Part shown: piece by piece, positions 1-8,209 of the stretch
Position numbering within the stretch: position 1 is the stretch's first letter
How the letters are laid out: each line of letters starts with the position of its first letter
Source: Microbacterium sp. No. 7
GTDB lineage: Bacteria > Actinomycetota > Actinomycetes > Actinomycetales > Microbacteriaceae
NCBI RefSeq assembly: GCF_001314225.1
Contig: NZ_CP012697.1
Span: forward strand, 2,356,001 to 2,420,000
Direction: 5' to 3'
DNA: 64,000 nt
The notes under the pieces: generated by a model
Databases searched by the model: none
What the model was told of the DNA's origin: nothing
What the model saw: only the letters and a program-made list of their open reading frames with translations
Program-made: the position numbers and the translations under genes

Positions 1-280
1 GGATCACGAAGCGGTACTCGGACGCGGAGTCGGCCTCGTAGGACTCCGCGAGCGCACCGGTGATCCCGCCGTCGTCGTGCCTCAGGAGCGAGTCGAAGAG
101 GTATCGGGCGATGAGGTAGTCGTCGATCGCGAGTCCCCTCGCGGGATCGAAGGTGGTCGGGTCGGCGGTGAGCATCGTCTTGACGTCGGTCGGCGTCGGC
201 GCCGGCCCCACGGCTGCGGAACAGCCGGTGAGGAGTGCAAGCGTGGCGAGCACCGCGGCGGCGCGGTGGATTCTGGCCAT
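1..280 (-). CDS. ABC transporter substrate-binding lipoprotein, family 5 (N-terminal fragment)
   Basis: Partial gene that runs off the left edge; 93 residues are visible. It begins with a charged N-terminus, a hydrophobic stretch and the lipobox LTGC (Cys20), so it should be exported and lipid-anchored. The following text (VKTMLTADPTTFDPARG, then DDYLIARYLFDSLL) is the usual start of peptide/dipeptide-binding proteins of the DppA/OppA type (SBP_bac_5), which capture oligopeptides or related solutes for ABC importers. It is divergent from an M20 amidohydrolase, which would fit import followed by cytoplasmic hydrolysis of an acylated or peptide substrate. The substrate cannot be told from this fragment. 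Confidence 0.85.
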   Translation of the reverse strand, partial: MARIHRAAAVLATLALLTGCSAAVGPAPTPTDVKTMLTADPTTFDPARGLAIDDYLIARYLFDSLLRHDDGGITGALAESYEADSASEYRFVI

Positions 281-542
281 GTGGAGTCTCCGTTCGGGAA
301 CACATCGTTGACTGCGTGGCAACAGGATCGAACCGTTCGGGGAACATCCCGCCCTTTCCGCCGCGATCTGCACGAGAACGGACGCGACCCGCCGTTCGAT
401 GCACGAAGCACACGCGAAGGCTCCCCCGCGGGTCGATGCATGCATCGACCCGCCTCCTGCCGTCGCTTTCGTGCGCCATCGGCGGAAAACCGGGGATCGT
501 CGCCGGCATTGTTCGTACTGTGACCGCTGGAGGTGCACACCC
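281..542. other. Divergent intergenic region
   Basis: Non-coding stretch of 262 bp between the substrate-binding lipoprotein and the amidohydrolase. It must hold both promoters. The only clear element is a 26-bp perfect palindrome, listed separately. A good ribosome site (GGAGG) lies just before the amidohydrolase start at 543. Confidence 0.6.
428..453. promoter_or_regulatory. 26-bp perfect palindrome, candidate operator
   Basis: Two 13-base arms (GCGGGTCGATGCA and its complement) meet with no spacer. The site lies about 90 bp before the amidohydrolase start and about 150 bp before the divergent transporter gene. An unspaced palindrome between divergent genes suits a dimeric repressor, and the nearby Lrp-type regulator is the obvious candidate. 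A cruciform or attenuator is the alternative. Confidence 0.4.
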
Positions 543-1769
543 ATGACATTTACGCGCGAAGCCGACCGTCTGCTGCCCGACCTGATCGCCCTGCGCCGGA
601 GGCTGCATTCGACACCGGAGGTCGGCCTGGAGCTGCCGAGCACCCGGGCGACGGTGCTCGACGCCCTGGAGGGGCTGGGGCTGGAGGTGACGCTCGGCAC
701 CGCCCTGAGCTCCGTGACCGCGGTGCTGCACGGCGGCGCGCCCGGCGACACGGTGCTGCTCCGGGCCGACATGGACGCCCTGCCGATCACGGAGGAGACC
801 GGGCTCGACTTCGCCTCCGCCAACGGCGCGATGCACGCGTGCGGCCACGACCTGCACATGGCCGGGCTCGTCGGCGCCGCCCGGCTGCTCGCCGCGCGGC
901 GGGAGGCGCTGTCCGGCGCCGTGGTGTTCATGTTCCAGCCGGGAGAGGAGGGGCACGACGGAGCGCGCAAGATGCTCGGCGAGAGCCTCCTCGACGCCGC
1001 CGGAGACCGCCCCGTCGCGGCCTACGCGCTGCACGTCGACTGCACCCGTCCGGCCGGGCGGTTCGCGACGAGAGCGGGAGCGGTGATGGCGAGCGCGAGC
1101 GGCATGCGGCTGGTGGTGTCCGGCGACGGGGGTCACGCCGCCTGGCCGCACCTCGGCATCGACCCCGTGCCGGTGGCCGCCGAGATCGTGCTGGCGCTGC
1201 AGTCCTTCACCGCGCGACGCGTGCCGGCGACCGACCCCGCCATCGTGTCGGTCGTGCGCATCGACGGCGACTCGGCCGCGGTCAACGTCATCCCCGCACG
1301 CGTGGAGATCGACGTCAACATCCGGACCCTGTCCTCGACCACGCTCGACTTCGTCAGGGTCGAGCTTCCGGCGCTGGCATCCGCGATCGGCCACGCGCAC
1401 GGCTGTGTCGTGGACGCCGAGTTCATCGACTCCTACCCGGTCACGAACAACGACGAGCACGAGACGGAGCTCGTGCTGCGCGCCCTCGCCGATCTCTACG
1501 GCCCGTCCGCGGTCACGCGCATGGCCGCTCCCTCCATGGCGTCCGAGGACTTCGCCTATGTGCTGGACGAGGTCCCGGGCACGCTCGCGTTCCTGGGCGC
1601 ACGCGTCGAGGGCCCCGGCGCGCCCGCGGCGATGCACTCGGCGGGGGCGCTCTTCGACGAGGCCGTCATGGCCCGGCAGGCCGCGACCCTCGCCGAGCTC
1701 GCCTGGCGGCGCACGGCGCACGGCACGGTGCGATCGACCGTCGCCCGTTCCGGCGCCGCGGTGCCATGA
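543..1769 (+). CDS. M20 family metallopeptidase / amidohydrolase
   Basis: 408 residues, the usual length for the M20D amidohydrolases (hippurate hydrolase, N-acyl-L-amino acid amidohydrolase, IAA-amino acid hydrolase). Visible family signatures are RADMDALPI (residues 74-82), the metal-site text MHACGHDLHM (97-106), QPGEEG with the catalytic/metal Glu pair at 135-136, and a C-terminal MHSAG histidine. These enzymes cleave acyl or aryl groups from amino acids in the cytoplasm. The ATG at 543 is chosen over upstream in-frame codons because GGAGG lies about 9 nt before it and homology begins right after. Its stop overlaps the ATG of the regulator gene, so the two are translationally coupled. The exact substrate is unknown. 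Confidence 0.88.
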   Translation: MTFTREADRLLPDLIALRRRLHSTPEVGLELPSTRATVLDALEGLGLEVTLGTALSSVTAVLHGGAPGDTVLLRADMDALPITEETGLDFASANGAMHACGHDLHMAGLVGAARLLAARREALSGAVVFMFQPGEEGHDGARKMLGESLLDAAGDRPVAAYALHVDCTRPAGRFATRAGAVMASASGMRLVVSGDGGHAAWPHLGIDPVPVAAEIVLALQSFTARRVPATDPAIVSVVRIDGDSAAVNVIPARVEIDVNIRTLSSTTLDFVRVELPALASAIGHAHGCVVDAEFIDSYPVTNNDEHETELVLRALADLYGPSAVTRMAAPSMASEDFAYVLDEVPGTLAFLGARVEGPGAPAAMHSAGALFDEAVMARQAATLAELAWRRTAHGTVRSTVARSGAAVP

Positions 1770-2860
1770 TCACGCGAGACCCCCGCGCCGTCTGGCGCGT
1801 GACGCACGAGGATAGAGGTGTGCTCGACAGCCTCGACCTCCAGCTCCTCAATGCGCTGCAGATCGCTCCGCGCGCCTCCTGGAGCACGCTTGCGCCGGTG
1901 CTGCGCACGGACCCGTCGACGCTGTCGCGACGATGGACGCGCCTGACCCGCGAAGGGCTGGCGTGGACGACGGCCTACGTGCTGCCGGAGCGGATGCAGG
2001 CCCACTCCCCGACGGGACAGCGGCTGCGCGCGAGCAGCGCGCTGGTGGAGATCCGCTGCGAAGCCGGCAGGCGCTCCCAGGTCACCGACGCCATCGCGCG
2101 CGAGGCGGCGGTGATGACCATCGAATGCACCTCCGGTCCGCGCGAGCTCGCCGTCACGATCGCCGCGTCGACCCCCGGTCAGATCGATGAGTACGTGTCC
2201 ACCGCGATCTCGGTGCTGCCGGGCGTGACGGCGACGAGCACGCACTTCATCCGACGCATCTACCGCGAGGGCTCCGAGTACGAGCTCGACATGCTCAGCG
2301 CCTCACAGCGCCACGCGCTCGACGAGACCGTGCGCTCGGGCAGCGGCGTCGGCCCCACGCCGCCGTCGGAGCTGACCGAGCAGGTGATCCGGGCCCTCCA
2401 GCCCGACGTCCGCCGACCGGCCGCCGAGGTCGCCGACGAGATCGGCGTCTCCGTGCCCCTCGCCCGCAGGACGATCGCACGCCTCGCCCAGTCGGACTGG
2501 GTGCGCATGCGCGCCGACTTCGCTCACGAGGTGGTCGGCTGGCACGCGTCGGTGGTGCTGTGGCTCGTCGTGCCCCCGCACGCGCTCGACTCCGTGGCCG
2601 CAGAGCTGTCCCGCAACCCGTCGGTGCGGCTGTGCGCCTCCACGCTCGGGCCCGCCAACCTCGCCGTCACACTGTGGCTGCACGAGCTCGACGAGCTGGA
2701 CGGCATCGAGGTCAGGCTGCGGCATCTCTTCCCCGATGTCCGCGTGTCCGATCGCTGGATGCTGCCACGCGTCGTGAAACGACTCGGCACGCTCTTCGAC
2801 GCGCAAGGGAGGCGAAGCGGCTACGTGTCGCTGCTGCTCCCACGGGTGACGCCCGGCTGA
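1766..2860 (+). CDS. Lrp/AsnC-type regulator with two fused Lrp-like modules
   Basis: 364 residues, more than twice the length of ordinary Lrp/AsnC proteins (about 150). It contains an N-terminal helix-turn-helix (LDLQLLNALQIAPRASWSTL and following, about residues 22-70), a ligand-domain-like stretch, then a second helix-turn-helix (VIRALQPDVRRPAAEVADEI, about 210-255) followed by a second ligand-like part. This duplicated layout is known in actinobacterial Lrp relatives. Start is ATG overlapping the previous stop; a GTG at 1820 is a possible shorter start. Likely controls the co-transcribed amidohydrolase and perhaps the divergent transporter in response to an amino acid or acyl-amino acid. 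Confidence 0.8.
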   Translation: MITRDPRAVWRVTHEDRGVLDSLDLQLLNALQIAPRASWSTLAPVLRTDPSTLSRRWTRLTREGLAWTTAYVLPERMQAHSPTGQRLRASSALVEIRCEAGRRSQVTDAIAREAAVMTIECTSGPRELAVTIAASTPGQIDEYVSTAISVLPGVTATSTHFIRRIYREGSEYELDMLSASQRHALDETVRSGSGVGPTPPSELTEQVIRALQPDVRRPAAEVADEIGVSVPLARRTIARLAQSDWVRMRADFAHEVVGWHASVVLWLVVPPHALDSVAAELSRNPSVRLCASTLGPANLAVTLWLHELDELDGIEVRLRHLFPDVRVSDRWMLPRVVKRLGTLFDAQGRRSGYVSLLLPRVTPG

Positions 2861-2935
2861 GGACGCCGAGCCGCACGCCGGGGATCGCCCCCGACAGCGG
2901 GCTCAGAGGTCTCGAGCACTGCGGGGCGCGCAGAC

Positions 2936-3481
2936 TCATCCGCCCGCCCCGGCGCGCGCCCGGTGCCGGCGCACGGCCGCGCGGTTCGCGCAGCGCACCG
3001 AGCAGTATCGCTGCCGGCCGTTGCGCGTGACGTCCACGACGACGGCCCGGCACGGATCGCCGGGCGCCTCCCCCGCCGCGCAACGATGAAGGCGATGCAT
3101 GCCGCGGGTCGTGAGGTGCAGCGCGGTGCCGACGCTGATCACGGCGAACAGCACGCGCGGCAGCGACCTGGCGTCGTCGTCGCGATAGTGCAGGTGCCAG
3201 CCCTCGTCGTCGTGGTCCGTCAGGCGCGGGTAGGCGGTCGCCGACGCCATGTGCGCGTTCAGGAGGCGCGCCCGCTCACGGGGCTCGGAGGCGTCCACGA
3301 CGACGAGCCAGTCGTCGATGACGCGGCGGACGCGACCGTGGTCGTCGGCCTCCTCCGGGAACTCGACGGTCATCCCGGCCTCCCGGGCGCGGGCCACGAT
3401 GCCGGCCCGGTCGGCGGGCCAGTCGTTGGCCAGCGCGGCGGCGAGGAGCACCGCATACTCGCCGTAAGGGTTGAGATGCAT
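2936..3481 (-). CDS. CGNR zinc-finger domain protein
   Basis: 181 residues. The C-terminal part has the treble-clef CGNR zinc finger: a Cys-rich segment ending CRAVVVD, then RNGRQRYCSVRCANRAAVRRHR, with CANR in place of CGNR. The N-terminal two thirds match the ABATE-like domain that precedes this finger (NPYGEYAVLLAAALAND near the start). Such proteins are predicted transcriptional regulators that bind DNA through the finger. It is a single gene, divergent from a small zinc-ribbon-like gene with 25 bp between start codons. A TGTAAT box six nt upstream of the ATG suggests a leaderless message. Confidence 0.8.
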   Translation of the reverse strand: MHLNPYGEYAVLLAAALANDWPADRAGIVARAREAGMTVEFPEEADDHGRVRRVIDDWLVVVDASEPRERARLLNAHMASATAYPRLTDHDDEGWHLHYRDDDARSLPRVLFAVISVGTALHLTTRGMHRLHRCAAGEAPGDPCRAVVVDVTRNGRQRYCSVRCANRAAVRRHRARAGAGG

Positions 3482-3506
3482 AAGAGCATTACATCACGAT
3501 GGCTGC

Positions 3507-3725
3507 ATGACCCCCGCAGAGACCGGCCTCCCGCAGCGGAGCACCGCACCGTCCACCGCGCACGAGCACGGCTGGTACGTCGAGTCGCGACACGCCACGT
3601 CGATCGGACGGGTGCTCTACGTGCGCTGCGCCGTCTGCGGGGCGCGGCGCGTCGACGTGCAGGAGCACGCCGACCGGCCGCCCGCGGCGCTCAGCGCCGA
3701 GCTGCGGAAGACCGCGACCGGGTGA
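3507..3725 (+). CDS. Small conserved protein with one CxxC pair
   Basis: 72 residues, not assigned to a named family. A basic, polar N-terminus leads to HGWYVESRHATSIGRVLYVRC, then a CAVCG pair and ARRVDVQEH. One CxxC plus neighbouring histidines could bind zinc, possibly as a dimer. The ATG at 3507 is favoured because the homologous-looking core begins soon after and no better start is near. No operon partner: it is divergent from the CGNR gene and convergent with the PemK/MazF-like gene, 17 bp away. Function unknown. Confidence 0.6.
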   Translation: MTPAETGLPQRSTAPSTAHEHGWYVESRHATSIGRVLYVRCAVCGARRVDVQEHADRPPAALSAELRKTATG

Positions 3726-3742
3726 CCGGGGCCGGCCGCGCG

Positions 3743-4399
3743 TCAGTCCCCGATCCGCCAGCCGAAGCGGCGGCGCAGCTCCTGCGCGACGACCGCGAAC
3801 CGCTTCAGGTCGAGCGCCGCGGCCTCGCGCCTCATGCCGTCGGCGTGCACGCTGTAGAGCTGGTCGATGTCCACCCACGACGGGCGGCCCTGGGGATCCC
3901 ATGCGCCCGGCCCGATCGGGAGGAAGTCGCGGCGGCCGTCGTGGTCCTTGCTCGTGAGCTTCACGGCATACACGCGGTGCGCGCTCTGCCGGGCGATCAC
4001 GAGCACGGGACGGTCCTTGCCGCGCCCGTCGTTCTCCGCGTAGGGAACCCACGTCCAGACGACCTCCCCGGCATCCGGCTCGCCGTCGCGCTCCGGCGCG
4101 TACACGATCGTCAGGCCGTCGGGGCCCGGCGGGTCCACCTCGGTCGTCGTGGTGTCGTCGGCGGCACGCCGGGTGCTCTCCGCGGCCCGCGGGGTCTCCT
4201 TCGCGTTCCCGGCCGTCGCCGCGCCGGGGAGCCGCGTCGCCGGCGCGGAACGCGGCACGTCGGTGCGCAGCCTCGGCGTCGTCGCGGCGCCGCGCGGCGC
4301 GTCCGCCCGCTGGTCCGGCGTCGTGCCCCGGCTCGTCAGCAGGCCCAGCAGTCCGCGCACGAGGCCGAGGAGCAGCCCCTCCCCCTGAGATCGGCTCAT
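3743..4399 (-). CDS. PemK/MazF-like family protein with disordered N-terminus
   Basis: 218 residues. The first about 100 are low-complexity and rich in Arg, Ala, Thr and Pro with one short hydrophobic patch near the start; the rest resembles the PemK/MazF fold (EVVWTWVPYAENDGRGKDRPVLVIAR about 110-138, then KLTSKDHDG, and a WVDIDQLYSV strand). MazF toxins cut RNA, but they are usually 110-120 residues with an antitoxin gene upstream. Here no antitoxin gene is adjacent, so a toxin role is not supported. Many actinobacteria carry such a stand-alone version. A TAGGGT box six nt upstream of the ATG points to leaderless expression. Confidence 0.7.
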   Translation of the reverse strand: MSRSQGEGLLLGLVRGLLGLLTSRGTTPDQRADAPRGAATTPRLRTDVPRSAPATRLPGAATAGNAKETPRAAESTRRAADDTTTTEVDPPGPDGLTIVYAPERDGEPDAGEVVWTWVPYAENDGRGKDRPVLVIARQSAHRVYAVKLTSKDHDGRRDFLPIGPGAWDPQGRPSWVDIDQLYSVHADGMRREAAALDLKRFAVVAQELRRRFGWRIGD

Positions 4400-4405
4400 C
4401 CTGCC

Positions 4406-4411
4406 ACCCTA
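4406..4411 (-). promoter_or_regulatory. -10 box of the PemK/MazF-like gene
   Basis: TAGGGT on the minus strand, ending six nt before the ATG at 4399. This spacing puts the transcription start on or next to the start codon (leaderless). Confidence 0.5.
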
Positions 4412-4470
4412 CTCGCCGCCGCCGAACCCGCGATCGTCCCCGGAGCGCGCGCAGCGCGCCGGAACGCCGA

Positions 4471-4500
4471 AGGGCGCCGTGACCGGAGTCACGGCGCCCT
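4471..4500 (-). terminator. Terminator hairpin downstream of amtB
   Basis: Perfect 13-bp stem (AGGGCGCCGTGAC and complement) with a four-base loop, 26 bp after the amtB stop. No long T run follows, as is common in high-G+C actinobacteria. It ends transcription before any gene downstream, so amtB appears to be monocistronic. Confidence 0.75.
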
Positions 4501-4526
4501 CAGACCCGTAGGACGTCCCACTGCGC

Positions 4527-5762
4527 TCAGTCGGCCAGGGCGTAGCCCTCCTCGCCGTGCACGACCGTGTCGATGCCGGCGATCTCGTCCTCGTTGTGCA
4601 CGCGGAAGCCGATCGTCTTCTCGATCACGAAGCCGACGACGAAGGCCACGACGAACGAGTACACCATCACCGCGACGGCGCTGACCGTCTGGAGGATCAG
4701 CTGCGAGAAGTCGCCCGTGAAGAACAGGCCGACGTCGGTCGCCACGAAGCCGAGGTAGATCGTTCCGATGAGGCCCGCGACCAGGTGGATGCCGACGACG
4801 TCGAGCGAGTCGTCGAAGCCGAGCTTCCACTTGAGCTCGACCGCGAGGCAGGCCACGGCGCCGGCGATGACGCCGAGCAGCAGAGCCCAGCCGGGGGTCA
4901 GGTTGCCCGCCGAGGGCGTGATCGCGACGAGGCCGGCGACGGCTCCCGAGGCGGCGCCCACCGACGTGGGCTTGCCGTCCTTGAGCTTCTCGACGATCAG
5001 CCAGCCGAGCACGGCCGCGGCCGGCGCGGCGATCGTGTTCAGGAAGCTGAGGCCCAGGCCCTCCTGGTCGCCCGAGAGGCCCGTGTTGAAGCCGAACCAG
5101 CCGAACCACAGGATCGACGCGCCCAGCAGCACGAACGGCACGTTGTGGGGCTTCTGGATGCCCTTCTGGAATCCGACGCGCTTTCCGAGCACGAGGGCGA
5201 GGGCGAGGGCGGCCGCACCGGCGTTGATGTGCACCGCGGTGCCGCCGGCGAGGTCGATCACGGCGTAGCCGTTGAGCTCCCACGACTGGATCCAGCCGCC
5301 GCCCCACACCCAGCCGGCGACGGGGAAGTACGAGAGCGTCGCCCAGATGCCGGCGAAGATCAGCCAGGCGCCGAACTTCGCGCGGTCGGCGATCGCTCCC
5401 GAGATGAGCGCGACCGTGATGATCGCGAAGGTGGCTCCGAAGGCGACGTCGATCAGGTCGATGCCCTCCGCGGTGAGGCCGAAGCCGGCGAACGGGTTTC
5501 CGACGAAGCCCGGGATCAGGCCGGCGGCGCCGTCGAAGTATCCGCCGTCACCGCCCGCGCCGGTGTACATCATGTAGCCGTAGAGGATCCACAGCACGCC
5601 GATCAGGGCGATCGAGCCGAAGCTCATCATCATCATGCTGACGACGCTCTTCGCCTTCACCAGCCCGCCGTAGAAGAACGCGAGTCCGGGCGTCATGAGC
5701 AGCACCAGCGCGGCGCTGGTGACGATCCAGATGCTGGACGGCGTGAGTTCGGTGGGTTCCAT
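4527..5762 (-). CDS. amtB: Ammonium transporter
   Basis: 411 residues with about 11 hydrophobic membrane segments. Family text includes LMTPGLAFFYGGLVKAKS near residue 25, the AGGTAVHINAG segment with the first pore histidine near 175, and DVVGIHLVAGLIGT with the second pore histidine near 325. AmtB conducts ammonium/ammonia across the membrane. ATG at 5762 is preferred to the GTG three bases upstream because AGGAGAGG is well spaced to it. Unlike many bacteria, no glnK or glnD follows; a terminator does. The upstream region has a GlnR-type site, which fits induction under nitrogen limitation and joint regulation with glnA1. Confidence 0.95.
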   Translation of the reverse strand: MEPTELTPSSIWIVTSAALVLLMTPGLAFFYGGLVKAKSVVSMMMMSFGSIALIGVLWILYGYMMYTGAGGDGGYFDGAAGLIPGFVGNPFAGFGLTAEGIDLIDVAFGATFAIITVALISGAIADRAKFGAWLIFAGIWATLSYFPVAGWVWGGGWIQSWELNGYAVIDLAGGTAVHINAGAAALALALVLGKRVGFQKGIQKPHNVPFVLLGASILWFGWFGFNTGLSGDQEGLGLSFLNTIAAPAAAVLGWLIVEKLKDGKPTSVGAASGAVAGLVAITPSAGNLTPGWALLLGVIAGAVACLAVELKWKLGFDDSLDVVGIHLVAGLIGTIYLGFVATDVGLFFTGDFSQLILQTVSAVAVMVYSFVVAFVVGFVIEKTIGFRVHNEDEIAGIDTVVHGEEGYALAD

Positions 5763-5852
5763 CACTACCTCTCCTGTGTGGGATGTGCCGGCCGGTCCGG
5801 GCGCGGTCGCACCGGCATGGGCCGTCGGGTGCGATTAGTTTCCCGAGGGGCT

Positions 5853-5891
5853 GTTTCCCACAGAGGGCAGGTTGTGTTTCGCGGACGTTAC
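5853..5891 (-). promoter_or_regulatory. GlnR-type nitrogen operator upstream of amtB
   Basis: Read on the amtB strand: GTAAC-n6-GAAAC, then n6, a weak TGCCC box, n7 and GAAAC. This matches the actinobacterial GlnR pattern gTnAC-n6-GaAAC repeated twice, with the third box degenerate. Position is about 90-130 bp upstream of the amtB start. The match is seen; binding by GlnR is inferred. Confidence 0.6.
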
Positions 5892-5941
5892 GCGTGAGGC
5901 ATGTGTGTGAACATCGGGTTTCGCGGAGCCGGGATCACGCT

Positions 5942-6970
5942 CTAAGAGCGGGTGAGGGCGACGAGACGCGAGATCGCGCGCAGGTACTTCTTGCGATATC
6001 CGCCGGCGAGCATGTCGGCCGTGAACACGTCGCTCAGCGACGTCCCCGTCGCCCGAACGGGGATCTGCGCGTCGTACGCGCGGTCGACGAAGGCGACGAA
6101 GCGCAGCGCCGCCGACTGGTCGTCGAACGGCGTCACGTCGCGCAGGCCGATCGCCCCGATCCCCTCGATCAGCCGGATGTAGCGCGAGGGGTGCACGGTG
6201 GCCAGGTGCCGCACGAGATCGGAGAAGACGTCGTCGGATGCCGTCGCGCCCGCCGCGGCGGCGACGAGGGCGTCCGCGTACTCGTCCGCGCCGAGCACGG
6301 CCGCGCTGCCGTCGACGGCGCGCTGACGATAGTCGGTGCCGTCGATGCGCAGCGTCTGGAAGCTCGACGACATCGCGTGGATCTCGCGCAGGAAGTCCTG
6401 CGCCGCGAAGCGTCCCTCACCGAGCGCGTTCGGCGGCGTGTTCGACGTGGCCGCCAGCTTCGTGCCCTTCGGCACGAGCTCGCCGAGCAGCCGCGTCATG
6501 ACCATCGTGTCGCCCGGGTCGTCGAGCTCGAACTCGTCGATGCACAGCAGGTCGGCGCCCGTGAAGAGCGCGACGGTCTGCTGGTAGCCGAGCGCCCCGA
6601 CGAGCGCCGTGTACTCGATGAACGACCCGAAGTACTTCCTCCGCGCCGGCATCGCGTGGTAGACGGATGCCAGCAGATGGGTCTTTCCGACGCCGAACCC
6701 GCCGTCGAGGTAGACGCCCGGCTTCAGCTCGGGCAGCTTCGGCGCCCGGCGGAACAGCCCCCCGCGCGCCGGCGGCGCTCCCCCGCCGCAGAACGCGATG
6801 AGGGTGTCCTTCGCCTGCTGCTGGGACGGAAACCGCTCGTCGGCCCGGTAGGTGTCGAACCGGGCCGCGTCGAACTGCGGCGGCGGGACGAGCGCGGCGA
6901 CCATCTCCGGTCCGGTGACCTGGGGATGGCGGTCGGTCAGCTGTACGGCGGTCGTGGGCACAGTGGTCAC
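5942..6970 (-). CDS. zapE: Cell division protein ZapE (AFG1-like ATPase)
   Basis: 342 residues. The P-loop is GGFGVGKTH (about 90-98), followed by the Walker B text LLCIDEFELDD (about 141-151) and the sensor stretch AATSNTPP (about 175), all typical of the AFG1/ZapE family. In proteobacteria ZapE is a Z-ring-associated ATPase; the actinobacterial role is less clear. The GTG start overlaps the stop of the alpha/beta hydrolase gene by 4 nt, indicating a two-gene operon. The C-terminus (GGYRKKYLRAISRL) is also characteristic. Confidence 0.88.
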   Translation of the reverse strand: MTTVPTTAVQLTDRHPQVTGPEMVAALVPPPQFDAARFDTYRADERFPSQQQAKDTLIAFCGGGAPPARGGLFRRAPKLPELKPGVYLDGGFGVGKTHLLASVYHAMPARRKYFGSFIEYTALVGALGYQQTVALFTGADLLCIDEFELDDPGDTMVMTRLLGELVPKGTKLAATSNTPPNALGEGRFAAQDFLREIHAMSSSFQTLRIDGTDYRQRAVDGSAAVLGADEYADALVAAAAGATASDDVFSDLVRHLATVHPSRYIRLIEGIGAIGLRDVTPFDDQSAALRFVAFVDRAYDAQIPVRATGTSLSDVFTADMLAGGYRKKYLRAISRLVALTRS

Positions 6971-8184
6971 CGCTCAACTGTAGAGCGCGCGGGGGCGAGC
7001 GCGTGCCGCTCGAGCCACTGCGCGATGACCTCGACCCAGCGGTCCTGGTCGTAGTTCCACAGCTTCGTGTGCCGCGCCGTGTCGAAGACCTGGAACTCGA
7101 CCAGATCGGGACGCGCCACGACGAGATCGTGCGAGGAGTCCGACGGCACGAACCCGTCGTCGTCGCTGTGCAGGATGAGCACCGGCTGGCGCAGTTCGCC
7201 GGCGCGCGCCACGATGTCGAGCGCGCCGAACGGGATCGCGTGGTCGAGGCCGGTGAGCGGCGTCGCCCACTCGCTGCCGAGCACGGCGATCGCGAGCCGG
7301 GAGACGGGCGCCGGCAGGCCGAGCAGCCGCGCGTTGTAGTCGAGCACGATCCGCCAGTCGATGACGGGCGACTCCAGCACGACGCCCGCGATCAGGTCGC
7401 GGTGCGCCGACCTCAGGGCGACCTGCAGCGCGATCGCCCCGCCCATCGACCAGCCCATCAGCAGGATCCGCTTCGCGCCCGCCTTCCGCGCACGGCCGAT
7501 CGCGGCGTCCACGTCGCGCCACTCGGTCGAGCCGAGGCCGTACATGCCGGAGCGGCTGCGGGGGGCCTCGCCGTCGTTGCGGTAGCTGACGATCAGCGAC
7601 GTGATGCCCGCCGCGTGGAAGACGGGCACAGCGCGCAGGCACTCGCGCCGCTGCGCGCCGCGGCCGTGGATCTGGATCACCCAGGTGTCGGAGTCGGCCG
7701 GGAAGAGCCAGGCGGGGCACGGCCCCACCGCCGACGCCACGAGCTCGGCCGAGAAGGGCAGGTGCAGCTCCTCGGGCCGCTCGTAGTACCACCCGCTGAA
7801 CGTCGACGCGGCCGACAGGCGCGTGTCCGACGACACCTGCGTGAGCAGCTTCCGCGTCACGCTCGTGCCGTCGCTGCGCAGCACGGAGCCGAGCTTGAGG
7901 TAGTCGGCCGTGCCGCTCGTGAACAGCCCGTACCGCCCCGGCAGCACGGTGTCGGCGGAGCGGCTCAGGGTGATCGTCTGGGCGGCGACGTCGACGTCGA
8001 GGATGCGCGTGTCGGCGACGCGCGTCGCGGGCGTCACGACCTTGCGCGCCATCCGCACCGCCACGAGCCCCAGGGCGGTCGTCACCGCCGCGAGCGCGCC
8101 GCTGAGGATGGTGGCCGCGACGCGGACGAGGGCACCGAGCGAAAGCAATGCGCCCCCGGTGTCGGCGCGCCTGGGCTGGTTCAT
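6967..8184 (-). CDS. Membrane-anchored alpha/beta hydrolase
   Basis: 405 residues. An N-terminal hydrophobic segment (about 14-45) is followed by an extended region and an alpha/beta-hydrolase domain of the S9/BAAT-like type: IQIHGRGAQR, the nucleophile elbow GWSMGG (Ser near 243), acid text HSDDDGFVPS (about 355) and a C-terminal RHTKLWN histidine. It should hydrolyse an ester or peptide, with the catalytic part on one face of the membrane. It leads the operon with zapE. Its -10 (TAGAGT) overlaps the divergent -10 of the DUF3000 gene. Confidence 0.82.
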   Translation of the reverse strand: MNQPRRADTGGALLSLGALVRVAATILSGALAAVTTALGLVAVRMARKVVTPATRVADTRILDVDVAAQTITLSRSADTVLPGRYGLFTSGTADYLKLGSVLRSDGTSVTRKLLTQVSSDTRLSAASTFSGWYYERPEELHLPFSAELVASAVGPCPAWLFPADSDTWVIQIHGRGAQRRECLRAVPVFHAAGITSLIVSYRNDGEAPRSRSGMYGLGSTEWRDVDAAIGRARKAGAKRILLMGWSMGGAIALQVALRSAHRDLIAGVVLESPVIDWRIVLDYNARLLGLPAPVSRLAIAVLGSEWATPLTGLDHAIPFGALDIVARAGELRQPVLILHSDDDGFVPSDSSHDLVVARPDLVEFQVFDTARHTKLWNYDQDRWVEVIAQWLERHALAPARSTVER

Positions 8185-8193
8185 CGTGGCCTC

Positions 8194-8203
8194 ACTCTAG
8201 TCT
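8194..8203. promoter_or_regulatory. Overlapping divergent -10 boxes
   Basis: On the plus strand TAGTCT (8198-8203) lies six nt before the GTG of DUF3000. On the minus strand TAGAGT (8194-8199) lies nine nt before the ATG of the hydrolase. The two hexamers share two bases, so the promoters should exclude each other. Only 25 bp separate the start codons. Confidence 0.55.
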
Positions 8204-8209
8204 GTCGAC

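Noticed and set aside
3743..4399. Type II toxin-antitoxin system
   Set aside because: MazF-like domain without any adjacent antitoxin gene; long N-terminal extension not typical of a toxin.
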